A DNA stretch of 64,000 bases. It comes from Botryosphaeria dothidea (Eukaryota > Ascomycota > Dothideomycetes > Botryosphaeriales > Botryosphaeriaceae). The notes under the pieces are model-generated. The model saw nothing but the letters and a program-made list of their open reading frames with translations. It ran no database searches and had not been told where the DNA came from. The stretch is taken from positions 2,852,001-2,916,000 of the forward strand of contig WWBZ02000040.1 in assembly GCA_011503125.2 (NCBI GenBank), written 5' to 3'. The first letter of the stretch is position 1. Every line of letters begins with the position of its first letter. Both the position numbers and the translations under genes were made by a program. Shown here in pieces: positions 22,392-32,981 of this stretch.

Positions 22392-24858
22392 ATGGGCGTC
22401 TCCATTATTGACACGCAGCGCGAGAGTGAGCAAGAGCCCCACGCGCCTTCTGCGTGCTGGACACCCCGCTAACCGCCATGCGCAGTCGTTCTCGACACGA
22501 TCCGCAATACTGGCAAGGGAGAAGTTGGTCCCACCTCCCCTCGCGCCCAGCCGCCAGCTCTCTGACCCCTCATGAAACACGCAGTGGAAAGTCATGGTCG
22601 TAGACGAGGCGAGCCGCAAGCTCATAGACAATGTTGTCAACGAGGATGACATCTTGAACGAGAACATTACCAGTACCGCTCTCTGGCTCCGTCTTCCGCG
22701 CCCCGCCCCCGCCTGACTGAGCTTCAGACATCGAGTTGATTACCGACCGCCGGCCCATGAACAAGGACATGGATGTCATATACATACTCTCTCCACAGGC
22801 GCACATTGTCGACTGTGTCATGGCCGACTTTGAGCGCCGCCGCTACCGCAAGACGTACTTGATATGGACCTCTTGTGCGAATCCCCCGCTCTGCTGCCTT
22901 TGCCGAGACTGACAGCCTCTTAGTGCTGCCCGGCCCGCTTCGAGACCGTATAGACAAGTCGCAGATGGCTCGCGAGCAGATTGTGGCCTTCAGGGTCCTC
23001 AACATCGAGTACTTCCCCCGCGAGTCGCACCTGGTCACCTTCCGTGATCCTTGGAGCTTTCCAATCCTGTTCCACCCGGCGTGCAACAATTTGGTCAGAA
23101 GGCATTTGGAGGAAATGGCTCAGAAGGTATGGTTCCCTACGACCGTTACAGGCTGAGCGTTCGCCCCCTAAGTAATTCCGCAGATCGTTTCTTTATGTGT
23201 TTCGCTTGGAGAATACCCCACGATCCGCTATTACAGACCAAAGAACCCGCTCCACGAGGCAAGCGTGCTTTGCTCGCACTTGGCTCGCTTTGTTCAGGAG
23301 GAAATCGACATGTACAAAAAGTTCCACCAGAATTGGCCCCCGCCTTCGAATCGTCCCCGTGGCGCATTGTACATCGTCGACAGGTCAATGGACATCCACT
23401 CACCCCTTCTTCACGAGTTCACGTATCAGGCCATGGCCCACGATCTGCTGCCGATCAAAGAGGGTGATAAGGTCACTTACAAGACCGTCCTAAATGAAGG
23501 CCAGCCTGACGAAGAAGAGAAGGAGATGGAGATAGGAGAGAAGGATAAGATTTGGGTCGAAAATCGTCACAGGCACATGAAAGACACGATTGAAAAAATT
23601 ATGAGCGACTTCCAGAAGTTCATCGACGAGAACCCGCATTTTACGAAGGAGAGTGATGCAACCAATCTGAACACCATCAAGGACATGCTTGCCGGTTTGC
23701 CGCAATTCCAGGAAATGAAAGGCGCGTACTCTTTGCATCTCAGCATGGCGCAAGAATGTATGAACATCTTCCAGAGGTGCAAGCTGCCCGATATCGCTTC
23801 AGTCGAGCAAGTAAGTGGGCCCCAGACCAGCTTTTAAAGCAGTGCTGATCCTTCTGTAGTCCTTGGCTACGGGTCTAGATGAGGACTATCGAAAGCCGAA
23901 GAACATGGCGGACCAGCTTGTCCGGATTCTTGATGAAGACAGCGTCAATCCTCCGGATAGGCTCCGCCTCATCGCTTTGTACCTTCTCTACAAGAATGGG
24001 CTTCTCCCTTCTGATCTTCAATTGCTGCTAGCGCACGCACAACTGCCCCGGGAGGATACACAAGTGCTCAAGAACCTCGATCTTTTAGGTGCTCGAGTAG
24101 AGAAGCCGCTCAAGGACAAGGAGCCTCCGGCGCCGCCACTATTTCCACAGAAGCAGCCTCCTGCGGGAGCGGAAGAAGAGTATGCTTTGTCTCGGTTTGA
24201 AACAAATCTGAAAAGGATGCTTGAAGACCACGTCCGTGGCACTCTCGACCAGAACGTCTTTCCCTATACCAAGCCTCACGTAGACGCAGCTGCGGATCAG
24301 GCTGCACAACAAGAAGCAGCGGCCGCCGCGTCGTCTCTGCGCTCCGCAAAACCCACATGGGCCAAATCACGCATGGCCTCCGTAGAGCCGCGCCAGCGGA
24401 TCATCGTCTTCATGGCTGGGGGTGCAACTTACTCCGAGTCACGCGCCTGCTATGAAGTCAGCCAAGCCACATCCCGCGATGTCTTCCTGGCGACTTCTCA
24501 TATGCTTACGCCAGGACTCTTTCTACGCCAAGTAGGAGATCTAACCGTTGACAAGCGCCGTCTCATGATTCCTATGGAGCAGCCACCCCCTAAGGCACCG
24601 GCCCATCTCTTTGAGAGGGAGCCTGAGCCAGTGAAACCTCCGGCGCCACCGCCACACGAAAAACTTCAACAGCTGCGCCAAATGGCTCCGCCACAGCCTC
24701 CAACACAGCAGATGGCAAACACGCACATGGGCCCCGGTGGTCCAAGGCCTCCAAATGGCGCACCTCCGCCAGCTCGGAGCCCGGCTCCCGGCGGGAGGCC
24801 CGAGAAAGAGAAGAAGAAGCATCATTTCTTCTCGTCCAAGAAGAAGGACAAGTATTGA
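22392..24858 (+). CDS. SEC1: Sec1/Munc18 protein SEC1, exocytic SNARE regulator
   Basis: Binds plasma-membrane syntaxin/SNARE complexes to drive exocytic vesicle fusion. Model: join(22392..22425, 22486..22523, 22585..22672, 22728..22874, 22924..23126, 23184..23810, 23860..24858), 711 aa. The first five exons are 34-203 nt, and the gene start is lost without splicing. They spell MGVSIIDTQRE, IVLDTIRNTGKGEWKVMVVDEAS, NVVNEDDILNE, DVIYILSPQAHIVDC and YFPRESHLVTFRDPW, all typical for fungal Sec1. The exon 2 donor is GTTGGT, which is weak, but it is the only one that keeps the frame to WKVMVVDE. The long 3' exons include ALYIVDRSMDIHSPLLHEFTYQAM and FMAGGATYSESRACYEVS, the SM-family core. A Pro-rich and then Lys-rich tail of about 110 residues ends in SKKKDKY. 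Confidence 0.95.
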
Positions 24859-25903
24859 TCGTAGGCGGTTGAGCAGTCGGTTTTGTACTTTTGGCAAGGT
24901 CTTGGTCTTAAGCCTTCAGCGGCGGATGGTTGAATTTGCATAGCGAGAGCAGCGGAGCGGAGAATAGGCGTTCCGGATCACACATCATGCGCGCCCTGAT
25001 GGTGTTTGCTTTACTTGTGGATTTTCAGGTGCGTTCTTGCTCTTGCTATTGCCCGTGGTTCCGTCCTTTTATCAGCGAGTCAATTTGATGGGAGGTAGAT
25101 GCGTCTCACATGTAAATACTGCGCGCAAAACTACAAATATGAGTTTTAGAGCATAACCTTCATGGAGAGCACTGAGATTGTCCGAGATGCCGTCTCGTGT
25201 GTTCTCAAGACTCACTTCGATCGAGCCAACAATGCCAACTTCTCAGTTTATGTTGATCTCGGACTCAGCTCTGAAAAACTTTAGGAGGAACATCTATGCA
25301 TATACCCCGGCTCCCCCGGTTCGAGCACACGAGAATTAATCTTCAATTTCCAGAAATGGCAAATGCCAGACTACATAAACCGTGGTGCGCGTGGAGGCCC
25401 CCAAATACCAGTATTATCGTGTTGCAGCGGTCCGGTGACACAACATGGGCGATACCATCTCTTCGGAAACATCAACGGTCACGCTTGACCCGATGGAGAA
25501 CGATCAATTTGATCTTTGCAGATTCTGATCTGTCAGAGGATCCAATCTTGCAGCGACCAAAAAGCAAGGACGCGTGAGCTGAGTTGCTGCCTATCTCCGC
25601 ACCGATGAGGTGCCAGCACTCACCGAGTCGGGTGGTTTGACGCTGCTCTTTTCATCTCCACATCCTACTTCAGTCCCTGCCAGCTGAATATCCCTTCTTG
25701 CTGACCTGCAACTCAGCTGAGAAGAGGGAGAAGGAGAACAGCAACCAGGTCTCCCGTGTCCCCCCGGAAGCCCAACTCGTATCCAAGACGCAGCCCTCCA
25801 GACCCGCGTCCCACTCGACCACCCCCAAAAACACCGTCACGTTACTTCTCAAACCCAGCCAAAGAAACTAGACATCCTGAACCTTCTCTTCCAATTCGCT
25901 CAA
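24859..25903. promoter_or_regulatory. Intergenic region upstream of single-pass surface protein
   Basis: 1045 nt between two plus-strand genes. A short frame at 25296-25577 has no family resemblance and no splice partner. A GGTTCGAGC at 25319 resembles a tRNA B box, but no cloverleaf can be drawn around it. C/T-rich just before 25904, as expected for a fungal 5' UTR. Confidence 0.4.
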
Positions 25904-27071
25904 ATGAGTTTCTCCAGCTCTCAAATGCCACACACCTCTCCTTCCTCTTCCTCCCTGCCCCCTCCACTACCCCCAGGCACGCCAAACAACAACACGCCCC
26001 CGCCACCACAACCGCCGACCACGCCGCGCACCCTTCACTCCGAAGACCCAGAAGTAGCCACGCCACACGAAGGTCCATACCCATCACACCAACACCACGA
26101 AACCGACAAGCCTGTCGCCTCGCCGACAACATCATCGTCGCCGCCACCACCACCCGTACCGTCCCTCCGTGCGGACTGGTTGGCCGCGAGGGCACCGGAG
26201 TACTATCAGCGGGCGCCCCCAGCTGATGGTCCAGAAGTTTACTATTACGGCGACGGGGAAAGGGGGAGGGCGGCGGGGGAGGGCAAAGAGCGGGAGAGGG
26301 TGTGCGGGTTGAGGCCGGTGGTGTTTTGGATAATGGTGATTCTTTTGGCGCTGGTGCTCGGAGGCGCGATTGGGGGAGGAGTGGGGGGAGGGTTGGCTGC
26401 TGCGGCGGCGGCGAAGGAGAGGTATGTTCGATTTCTTTTTCATTTGGCGACTTCTCGTCTGTGGGATTTGTGGTCCTTTGACAACGTCGTCAGTCGCGGT
26501 CGGTGAGTGAGAGTAATGCGCTCCAATTGCCTCAACTTAAGACAAAAGGTGTCGAAGCTCGAGAGCATGTTTTTCGGTGCCACAAGAGTACGCTTGGGGC
26601 TTGTTCCAGTATCACTCTTATCTTCTGATCAGAAAAATTGACCTGTCCTTCAGCTCACCAACGACCACGTCCAACTCAGCCTCGTCGACGACCACCCTCA
26701 ACAGCTCCACATCCCCGACCCCAACGGGCCAGGACTCCGCCAACTGCCCCTCCCGTACTGGTCAGACCTACACCACAACCAACGGCTCCCTCACGTTCCT
26801 CCAGCTCTGCGGCATCAACATATGCCCGGAGACGTGCGACATCGTATCGGCCAGCAAGCAACGGCTTGACACCTTCGAAGAATGCATGGACGCGTGCGCG
26901 ATCTACAACCGCCAGATCGGCACGCAGAAGTGCGTTGCCGTGGCGTGGGATTACCAGCAGGTGCGGCAGAGTTTCGACAATCTATGTTGGCTGAAGCTCA
27001 GTCAGGCACCCCTGGTTCAGGATGATCCTGCTGATGGCTTGACAGTAGGGGCGGTAGTGATACAGAGTTGA
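25904..27071 (+). CDS. Single-pass membrane protein with Ser/Thr stalk and Cys-rich outer domain
   Basis: Model: join(25904..26421, 26654..27071), 311 aa. An acceptor at 26632 (exon from 26633) also keeps the frame and gives 318 aa. The N-terminal 135 residues are cytosolic and Pro/Ser-rich. One membrane segment follows (VVFWIMVILLALVLGGAIGGGVGGG), then a Thr/Ser stalk. The outer domain has six or more Cys (NCPSRTG, LCGINICPETCDIV, ECMDACAIYN, KCVAVAWDY, LCWLK). The spacing and the CVAVAWD..CWLK ending recall PAN/apple-like domains of fungal surface proteins. Ligand unknown. The intron removes 211-232 nt that contain several stops. Confidence 0.75.
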
Positions 27072-27342
27072 GGATTTCACCCTTTTTGTTTCCAAATTTC
27101 GTTAGAAAGGCGCAAATCGGAGTTTATACGCTAACCAAAAAGGCGCTGGATGGTTGAATACTTGCGGTTTCTCGGCGTGTGGAAATTTGATGGCAGTCTG
27201 TTTGGATGGTTGTTTTGATCGGTTCATTGATATCCCGTCTAATCCGTCTCTTCTCAAGATATTTACAGAATACTCAAGCAAGTAATAATGAGTTGCGAAG
27301 CCCGTGAGTGGAGAATCGAAGGGGGGGAGTCAGTGACCGTAA

Positions 27343-28775
27343 TTAAACCCAGCTATTCGGCCTGAATTGCCTCTTGAACGTGTCGGCTGCAGCATGTGTC
27401 AGATAACTCCATAGTTCATAATGAATTCACTAACCATAGCCAAGTATCGAAGCACAATCGGACTGGCTCTGCTTATCTTGGGCTTCTGGTAACCTGCAAA
27501 GCGAAGTGAGCACAAGCAATATGCAGACCCTCAGACCTACTTACCACTCCAGAATTTTCTGCTGCCGATTATGGCTTGAAGGATGCGTGCTCATGAACTG
27601 AGGCACCGAATGCTCTTCTGCCTTCTCCATTCGTGCCCACAGGGCTGCTGCTTCTTGGGGGTTGAAACAGCTTTGAGCCATCATCACTCCACTATTGTCA
27701 GTATAAGCCTTGTCAGAACGCTGGAAGATGACAATACTCACTCAATCCAATGAAGTCGGCTTCCGACTTTGCTCAAATCCGCATTAGTATATTACGAGGA
27801 AATTGCGATATTGGTGGGCTTTCACATACCTCTTGACTTCTGCTTCCGGGCCTCAGGAATGTTAGATCAAGGAGCATTCTCGTAATTCCGCCGGTGCCAC
27901 CAAGGAAGATATCGACTCCAAGAGCTGCGGCCAGGACGAAAATGCTTTGACTCATACGTTCTGCAGCATGGTGGGCAACATTGTGGGCAATCTCGTGACC
28001 GAGAACAGCGGCAAGGCCATCCTCGTTCCGGCAAATGGGTAGAATGCCAGAGAAGACGAACACTTTTCCACTGAGAATGAGTCAGTATTCGTTTCAATTG
28101 ATCACATCGTTCGCATAAGTGATTTACTCACCCCGGGATAACGAAAGCGTTCATTTGAGGATCATCAATGACGTGTACTTCCCAGTTCTCGTCTGCTAGA
28201 CCTGAAGCTGGGATCAACCGATCTAATACACGCTGAACCATTTGCACTCGGCGATCCCATGGAGGCAAGATCCGACCTTGGTACTCCTGGAGGATCTGGT
28301 TGTACATCTCCTCCGACATGCTCTTCTCGGTTTCTGGTGATACAACGTTGAAGCGTCGTCTTCCAGATACCTGGCAAACGTTAATATTAGGTTCAGGCTC
28401 ATTTTCAAGTCGTCAAGAGTACACACAGGAACCACCTAAAGAATGTTCAGATGTTAACGTCCGATCAACAGCGGAGTATCATTCAAACCTCAACATTGTA
28501 GACATAGAAGCCACCAGCGGCGACTCCGAGACCGCCGACCTCATAGTAGAAAGTTGGACGGGCTGCCCATCTGGTGAAGATGTTTCCTGCCTATCGACAT
28601 GTCAGGATACGAGAAGAACAGAAAGATGTAGCAAACAGACTTGCTGGAATCTGTTGTATTGAGGTCGGCGGCGATAGTAGCTCTGATAACGGATGCTTCG
28701 CAGTGGCGTCGGTCTTCGAGGTGTGACAACGGGCCGGAAGGCGGCCGCGAAGCGGGTAGAGCGTGAGGCCCACAT
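27343..28775 (-). CDS. OMA1: Mitochondrial inner-membrane metallopeptidase OMA1
   Basis: Stress-activated M48-family zinc protease of the inner mitochondrial membrane. Model: complement(join(27343..27386, 27435..27493, 27545..27686, 27742..27766, 27830..28070, 28132..28370, 28427..28435, 28489..28590, 28641..28775)), 331 aa in nine exons. Exon 1 is an Arg/Tyr-rich presequence (MWASRSTRFAAAFRP). Exon 3 is only 9 nt and supplies VVP before SGRRRFN. The zinc site is HEIAH in LGHEIAHNVAHH (about residue 188). The third ligand Glu is in SEADFIGL, carried by a 25-nt exon. The conserved C-terminal part has MMMAQSCFNPQEAA and STHPSSHNRQQKI. The acceptor of exon 7 is a GAG type, the only one that yields GLMMMAQ. 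Every junction restores sequence I recognise from fungal OMA1. Confidence 0.92.
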
Positions 28776-29437
28776 GATCGCAGAAAAGTGTTTGAAGAAT
28801 GCTGTAGCGAGTCGTTTCCAAGGTCAAGAAGGCTCAGCGCGGCCAGCGCCATGCAGTGCAACCGTCGTGCTGCTCAATCAGTCAGCAGCGCATGTGGTCC
28901 GTGCGCCGGTCGATGCTTCCTGAAGACATTGCCATGCCGACGATTCCGCTGTCTGTCTTGCCTCTTGCCTCTTGCCTCTTGCCTCTTGCCTCGTACCTCG
29001 AAAGCGCCGCCATTCCTTGACTTGCGAGACGTGACTCATTCCGGAAGACCGCCACAATGTAGTACTGCATTGAAGCTGCTTTTCCGGAGCAAGGTCCGCC
29101 AGAGGCTCTTCCGCCAGCTGAGCTCGTTTAGCGTAGCTTCCTCCCGGTGCAATACTGACCGACCGACAGCAGCATACAAAAGAGACAGGACATGTACTGC
29201 ACCGCCGAGCACAAATCGACATGCTGTTGGAGTCCTTTCGTTATGGTTAAGTCGAACGAACAATGAGCATCTATGATCACGTGGCGCGCCGGCGCACAGA
29301 CGCCGGCGGCGGCTCTGAGTCGCGTCGACAGGCCGCAGAGCAATGACTAGACATCCCCAAGCTACTACAAGACAAACACGACACATCCTCCCACCGCCGT
29401 TCGCGCAAGCGCGCCCTGACCGGACGCGCATCCCACG
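28776..29437. promoter_or_regulatory. Divergent intergenic region OMA1 / capping enzyme
   Basis: 662 nt between divergent start codons. It contains a five-copy TCTTGCC tandem repeat at 28956-28990, listed separately. No other element identified. Confidence 0.5.
28956..28990 (+). repeat. Tandem heptamer (TCTTGCC)x5
   Basis: Five perfect head-to-tail copies of a 7-nt unit, 35 nt in all. It starts 181 nt upstream of the OMA1 start codon and lies in the shared promoter with the capping-enzyme gene. On the OMA1 sense strand the unit is purine-rich (GGCAAGA). Confidence 0.95.
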
Positions 29438-30709
29438 ATGCCCATCCCCGAGATCCCGGGCGTCAAAGCCGACAAGCCTCTCGCCGACCAGTTCCGCGCC
29501 GAGGTCGCCCAGCTCCTAGGCCGCAAGAACCTCAACTTCCCCGGCGCCCAACCCGTGTCCTTTGCGCGCAAGCACCTGCGCGAGCTTATGGAACATGACT
29601 ACTACCTCTGCGAAAAGACGGACGGTATCCGCTGCTTGCTCTACTTCACGAATGACGGTCCGCAAGAGATCCATTACCTCATCGACCGCAAGAACGACTA
29701 CTACTACGTCCCCCACCTCCACTTCCCTCGCCCCGAGGACCCGACCTTCCAAGCATTTCACACTGGCACCATTGTCGATGGAGAACTGGTCTATGATCAG
29801 GAGGCCGACGGCCTGAAGCTGCGCTACTTGGTGTTCGACTGTCTTGCCCTGGACGGCAAGTCGCAAACGGACAGGCAATTGGACAAGCGCTTAGCCTATT
29901 TCAAGGAGTTGGTCATGAAGCCATGGTCAGACCTCTTCGTCAAAAAGCACCCGGAAGAGCGCAAGTTCCTACCTTTCGAGCTCGTCTTCAAGGAGATGTC
30001 TTTCCCCTACGTCTTGAGCTGGATGTTCGACATCAAGCTCCCGGAGTTGAAGCACGGAAACGACGGCCTTATATTCACCTGCAAGGAAACACCTTATGTC
30101 TTCGGTACCGACGAGAAAATCCTCAAGTGGAAGCCGGCGCATGAGAACACCATTGATTTTCGCCTCAGACTCGGAGAGTTCCCGCCGCTCATTGCAAATG
30201 GCAACAGCGCCGGTCCTCCGGAACCCGATTACGACGCAAAACCCGAATTCGACCTTATGATTTTCCACACCAAAGGCGATTACAGAGTCTTCGCTCAGCT
30301 TCATGTGACAGATGAGGACTGGGAGATCATGAAGTCCATCAATCAGCAACTAGACGGACGAATCATTGAGTGTTACAAGGATGCTCAGGGGAATTGGCGC
30401 TTCAAGCATGACGATGCCGGAAAGCCACACTTCCGAGACGACAAAAATGAAGCAAATCACATCTCCACCGTCGAAAAGGTGCTCGACAGTATTGACGACG
30501 CTGTGTCCAAGACGGATTTGATCCGGAACGAGCAGAGAATCCGCGAGGCATTCAAGAAGCGTCAGGCGGAGCGTGAGAACAGGCGAAAATACGAAGAAGC
30601 GCAAGCACATCGGTTGAGAGAGGAGAAACGGAAGAGGGAGTCACTTAGCAGTGATGGTGCCGCGCACAACGGTGAGCCGGCGGACAAACGCATCAGGCCG
30701 GAAGCATGA
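29438..30709 (+). CDS. CEG1: mRNA capping enzyme, guanylyltransferase (alpha) subunit
   Basis: Transfers GMP to the 5' diphosphate end of nascent mRNA in the nucleus. Single exon, 423 aa. The nucleotidyltransferase motifs are in order: nucleophile Lys60 in CEKTDGIRC (motif I), IDRKNDYYYVP, IVDGELVYD (motif III), PFELVFKEMSFPY, HGNDGLIFT (motif IV) and ILKWKPAHENTIDF (motif V). An OB-fold domain follows with DGRIIECYKDAQGNWRF (motif VI region). The C-terminal 60 residues are a charged, Arg/Glu-rich coiled coil (EENRRKYEEAQAHRLREEKRKR) ending in a basic NLS-like tail. Fungal capping uses a separate triphosphatase, which is not in this window. Confidence 0.95.
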   Translation: MPIPEIPGVKADKPLADQFRAEVAQLLGRKNLNFPGAQPVSFARKHLRELMEHDYYLCEKTDGIRCLLYFTNDGPQEIHYLIDRKNDYYYVPHLHFPRPEDPTFQAFHTGTIVDGELVYDQEADGLKLRYLVFDCLALDGKSQTDRQLDKRLAYFKELVMKPWSDLFVKKHPEERKFLPFELVFKEMSFPYVLSWMFDIKLPELKHGNDGLIFTCKETPYVFGTDEKILKWKPAHENTIDFRLRLGEFPPLIANGNSAGPPEPDYDAKPEFDLMIFHTKGDYRVFAQLHVTDEDWEIMKSINQQLDGRIIECYKDAQGNWRFKHDDAGKPHFRDDKNEANHISTVEKVLDSIDDAVSKTDLIRNEQRIREAFKKRQAERENRRKYEEAQAHRLREEKRKRESLSSDGAAHNGEPADKRIRPEA

Positions 30710-31220
30710 TGTTGCTCGCTCTCGCACGATGGTCATCTTCTACTGTTATGATGGAGTTCTGGGGTTGTATGGACATTCCGAGGCGGAAAACAAAATCATT
30801 CAGGTAGGAGCGGGTGGGTTTAAAAATAAGGCGTTTGTGGTGACTGATACCCATTTCCTCTGCAGAGTTACGGACACAGCAGTGGAGGCAACAATCCTGA
30901 GACGGACGTTTTGTAAGCGCTCAAGATTCATAGTAATTGAAATAAGGAAACGCATACTTTGAAGTCATGCTATTCTGGTCTTTAGTGACTGATTTGAGGA
31001 AAGTTGTCGTCTCCTCATCGGCTCTTTTTTAGCCAGGCTTTCTGTAATGAATGCCCGTGGGTATATTATTACATGAAACTTCTTTTAGCATCAACTTCCT
31101 CAACGATTCATGTCCCATACCTTCAGTGCTAAGCTTCCTCCAGCTGCGCATTGGCTCATTCTCTGATGCCAAATTATCATGCCTACTCTCTTGATTTTCA
31201 TTTCCGGACCAGCAACCCTT
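30710..31220. other. Convergent intergenic region, capping enzyme / ISY1
   Basis: 511 nt between two stop codons facing each other. AT-richer than the flanks, without supported frames; presumably 3' UTRs. Confidence 0.5.
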
Positions 31221-32224
31221 TTAACTACCAAGTTTGTCCAGCAGCTTGCGGCGCCTCCGCTCGACTAGCTCCTCCTGTACCTCATCCAGCGAGGGCAATA
31301 CCCAACCGACACCGTCTCCTGCATCGCCCGGCAGCTCCATCCATTCATCCTGATCACGGCGGCCCTTCCTGCCCTTAGTTGACGGCGCATCCACTTCTAA
31401 GTCATCCGGTTGCTGCATGAGGTTCGCAAACGCCTCTTCCTCCTTCTGCCTTTCATAGGCCGGTAGTGAGCCGTCCTCCTCATCCAAGTTGTAGCCATAA
31501 TAGGACGCGTCGACGTTGCGGCGTAGTTCCGCACGTGTAGGACCTTCTTGGTGTTGCGACTGCGACGGCGCCTTTGCCGCCTCGAAGAGCTCTTTGACAC
31601 CCGGTAGTTCCCTCGCCCGTCCGAAATACCTGCACGAAATCACCGTCAGCACAGCGTTCGTCTTCCCAAAGAGCCGACTCCCGAGCAATAACAACAACAG
31701 CAACAACAAACACGTACCTATACCCCTTCCCTCCCCCAGGAATCTCCCTCCCCTCCTCATCCACCATCCGCCCGCCCCTCATGTAATTCGGCCCGCCCAG
31801 ATTCCGGATCTGCACCTCCCACATGTGCTTCTCGCGCATCAACTTGTTGATCTCGTCGTTGAGGTCGCGGATCTGGTAGTCGGAGAGGCTCTCGTCCTGG
31901 ATGCGCGACACCTTGCGCGAGATCTCCTTGAGCACCTGCCCGCGCCACTTCTCGCACGTCGGGATCGAGTCGATCGAGGTGATGAGCTTCGGCCGGCGCG
32001 TGCGCGAGATGTCCAGGATGCCCAGGTCCGCCGCCTGCGCCGCCCGGAAGCGGAACAGCATCGATTGCGCCTTCTCCGAGTTGCGGGCCTGGAGGGAAGA
32101 GACATCGTGTTAGCGGTTGCGGGTTGGGATTGTTTGCGGTGGCTGCGGTGCTGGTGCTGGTGGCGAGCGCCGGCAGTGTGACGCGTAAAGTGCCTTGAAA
32201 GAAAATGCATGTAGGACCTACCAT
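31221..32224 (-). CDS. ISY1: Pre-mRNA splicing factor ISY1
   Basis: Component of the NineTeen/Prp19-associated spliceosome. Model: complement(join(31221..31629, 31718..32088, 32222..32224)), 260 aa. Exon 1 codes only the start Met: ATG is followed at once by GTAGGT. The 133-nt intron ends CCCTCCAG before [15 protein letters not shown], the invariant family N-terminus. The middle has [34 protein letters not shown] and NLGGPNYM. Exon 3 starts after GYR with [16 protein letters not shown]. The second intron contains an (AAC)n-like run at 31686-31710. The C-terminus is charged and helical ([17 protein letters not shown]). Confidence 0.95.
31686..31710 (+). repeat. AAC-rich microsatellite in ISY1 intron 2
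   Basis: Imperfect (AAC)n/(CAA)n run just inside the donor of the second ISY1 intron. On the ISY1 strand it reads as a TTG/GTT-rich tract. Confidence 0.75.
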
Positions 32225-32981
32225 GATTGCGGTGGTGTACGGCCTGGCGCGGCTGTAAGGAAGCTATGTATGGAGAGTGGCAGTATCGAAAAGGTTTCGG
32301 GCGGCGGGTCCGGAAGAATGTGGGGAAGGGAGCTATGTGTTGTTTGGTGGTGGTGGGTTGTTGAAACGGGTTGAGCGGCGGCAAGCAAGCTGCGAAGTGA
32401 CTTGAGCTCTGCTCCTCCAGCCCACGCGAAAAACTGGCCGGGGTCCGCGAACGCCGCCGCTCCTGCCGCCCCACCCATCCGCCATTTTAAAAGCAACCTC
32501 ACCACTTGACCTCCATGGGTCTATTGGAACCGATTTTATTTCAAGGTTTGGCCAATTATGCTCGAATATCGTTTCAAGTCCTACTTTGAAACAATCATGC
32601 CACCGGTGGAGCCTCTACGCGCGCTGGGTCACCATTATCCCCGCGTCACGCCTGCCCCGAAATGGAAACCGGATAGCTTGGGAGTTTCAAGGTTGCCACA
32701 GCTGCAGCTATCCATTCGTCTCCATTTCTATCTCGACTCAAACACAAAGGAGAACAACCAGAAGAAAAACCAAACTTGACTACACCAGCGAAATGCTACA
32801 AGGAAAACTCGACCAAACCCCGCATGTCCCTATGTACCGTTATTAACGAGAGCACCCATCGCTAACACGACGTACTTGATCGTTTCGCAACACCATTGCG
32901 CCTGTAACGACCCTAGCTAACACATTTTAAGAGAACAGGAAATGTACAGGAAATTTGAACGCTCGTACAGATGCCTCCTCA
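32225..32981. promoter_or_regulatory. Upstream region of ISY1 and 3' flank of DUF155 gene
   Basis: 757 nt between two minus-strand genes. The ISY1-proximal part should hold its promoter. The small frames seen lack family resemblance. Confidence 0.4.

Noticed and set aside
25300..25340. tRNA gene suggested by a GGTTCGAGC B-box-like string
   Set aside because: No A box at the right distance, and the T stem and acceptor stem do not pair.
31516..32181. 221-codon plus-strand frame opposite ISY1
   Set aside because: Low-complexity Leu/Arg/Asp shadow covering two ISY1 introns.
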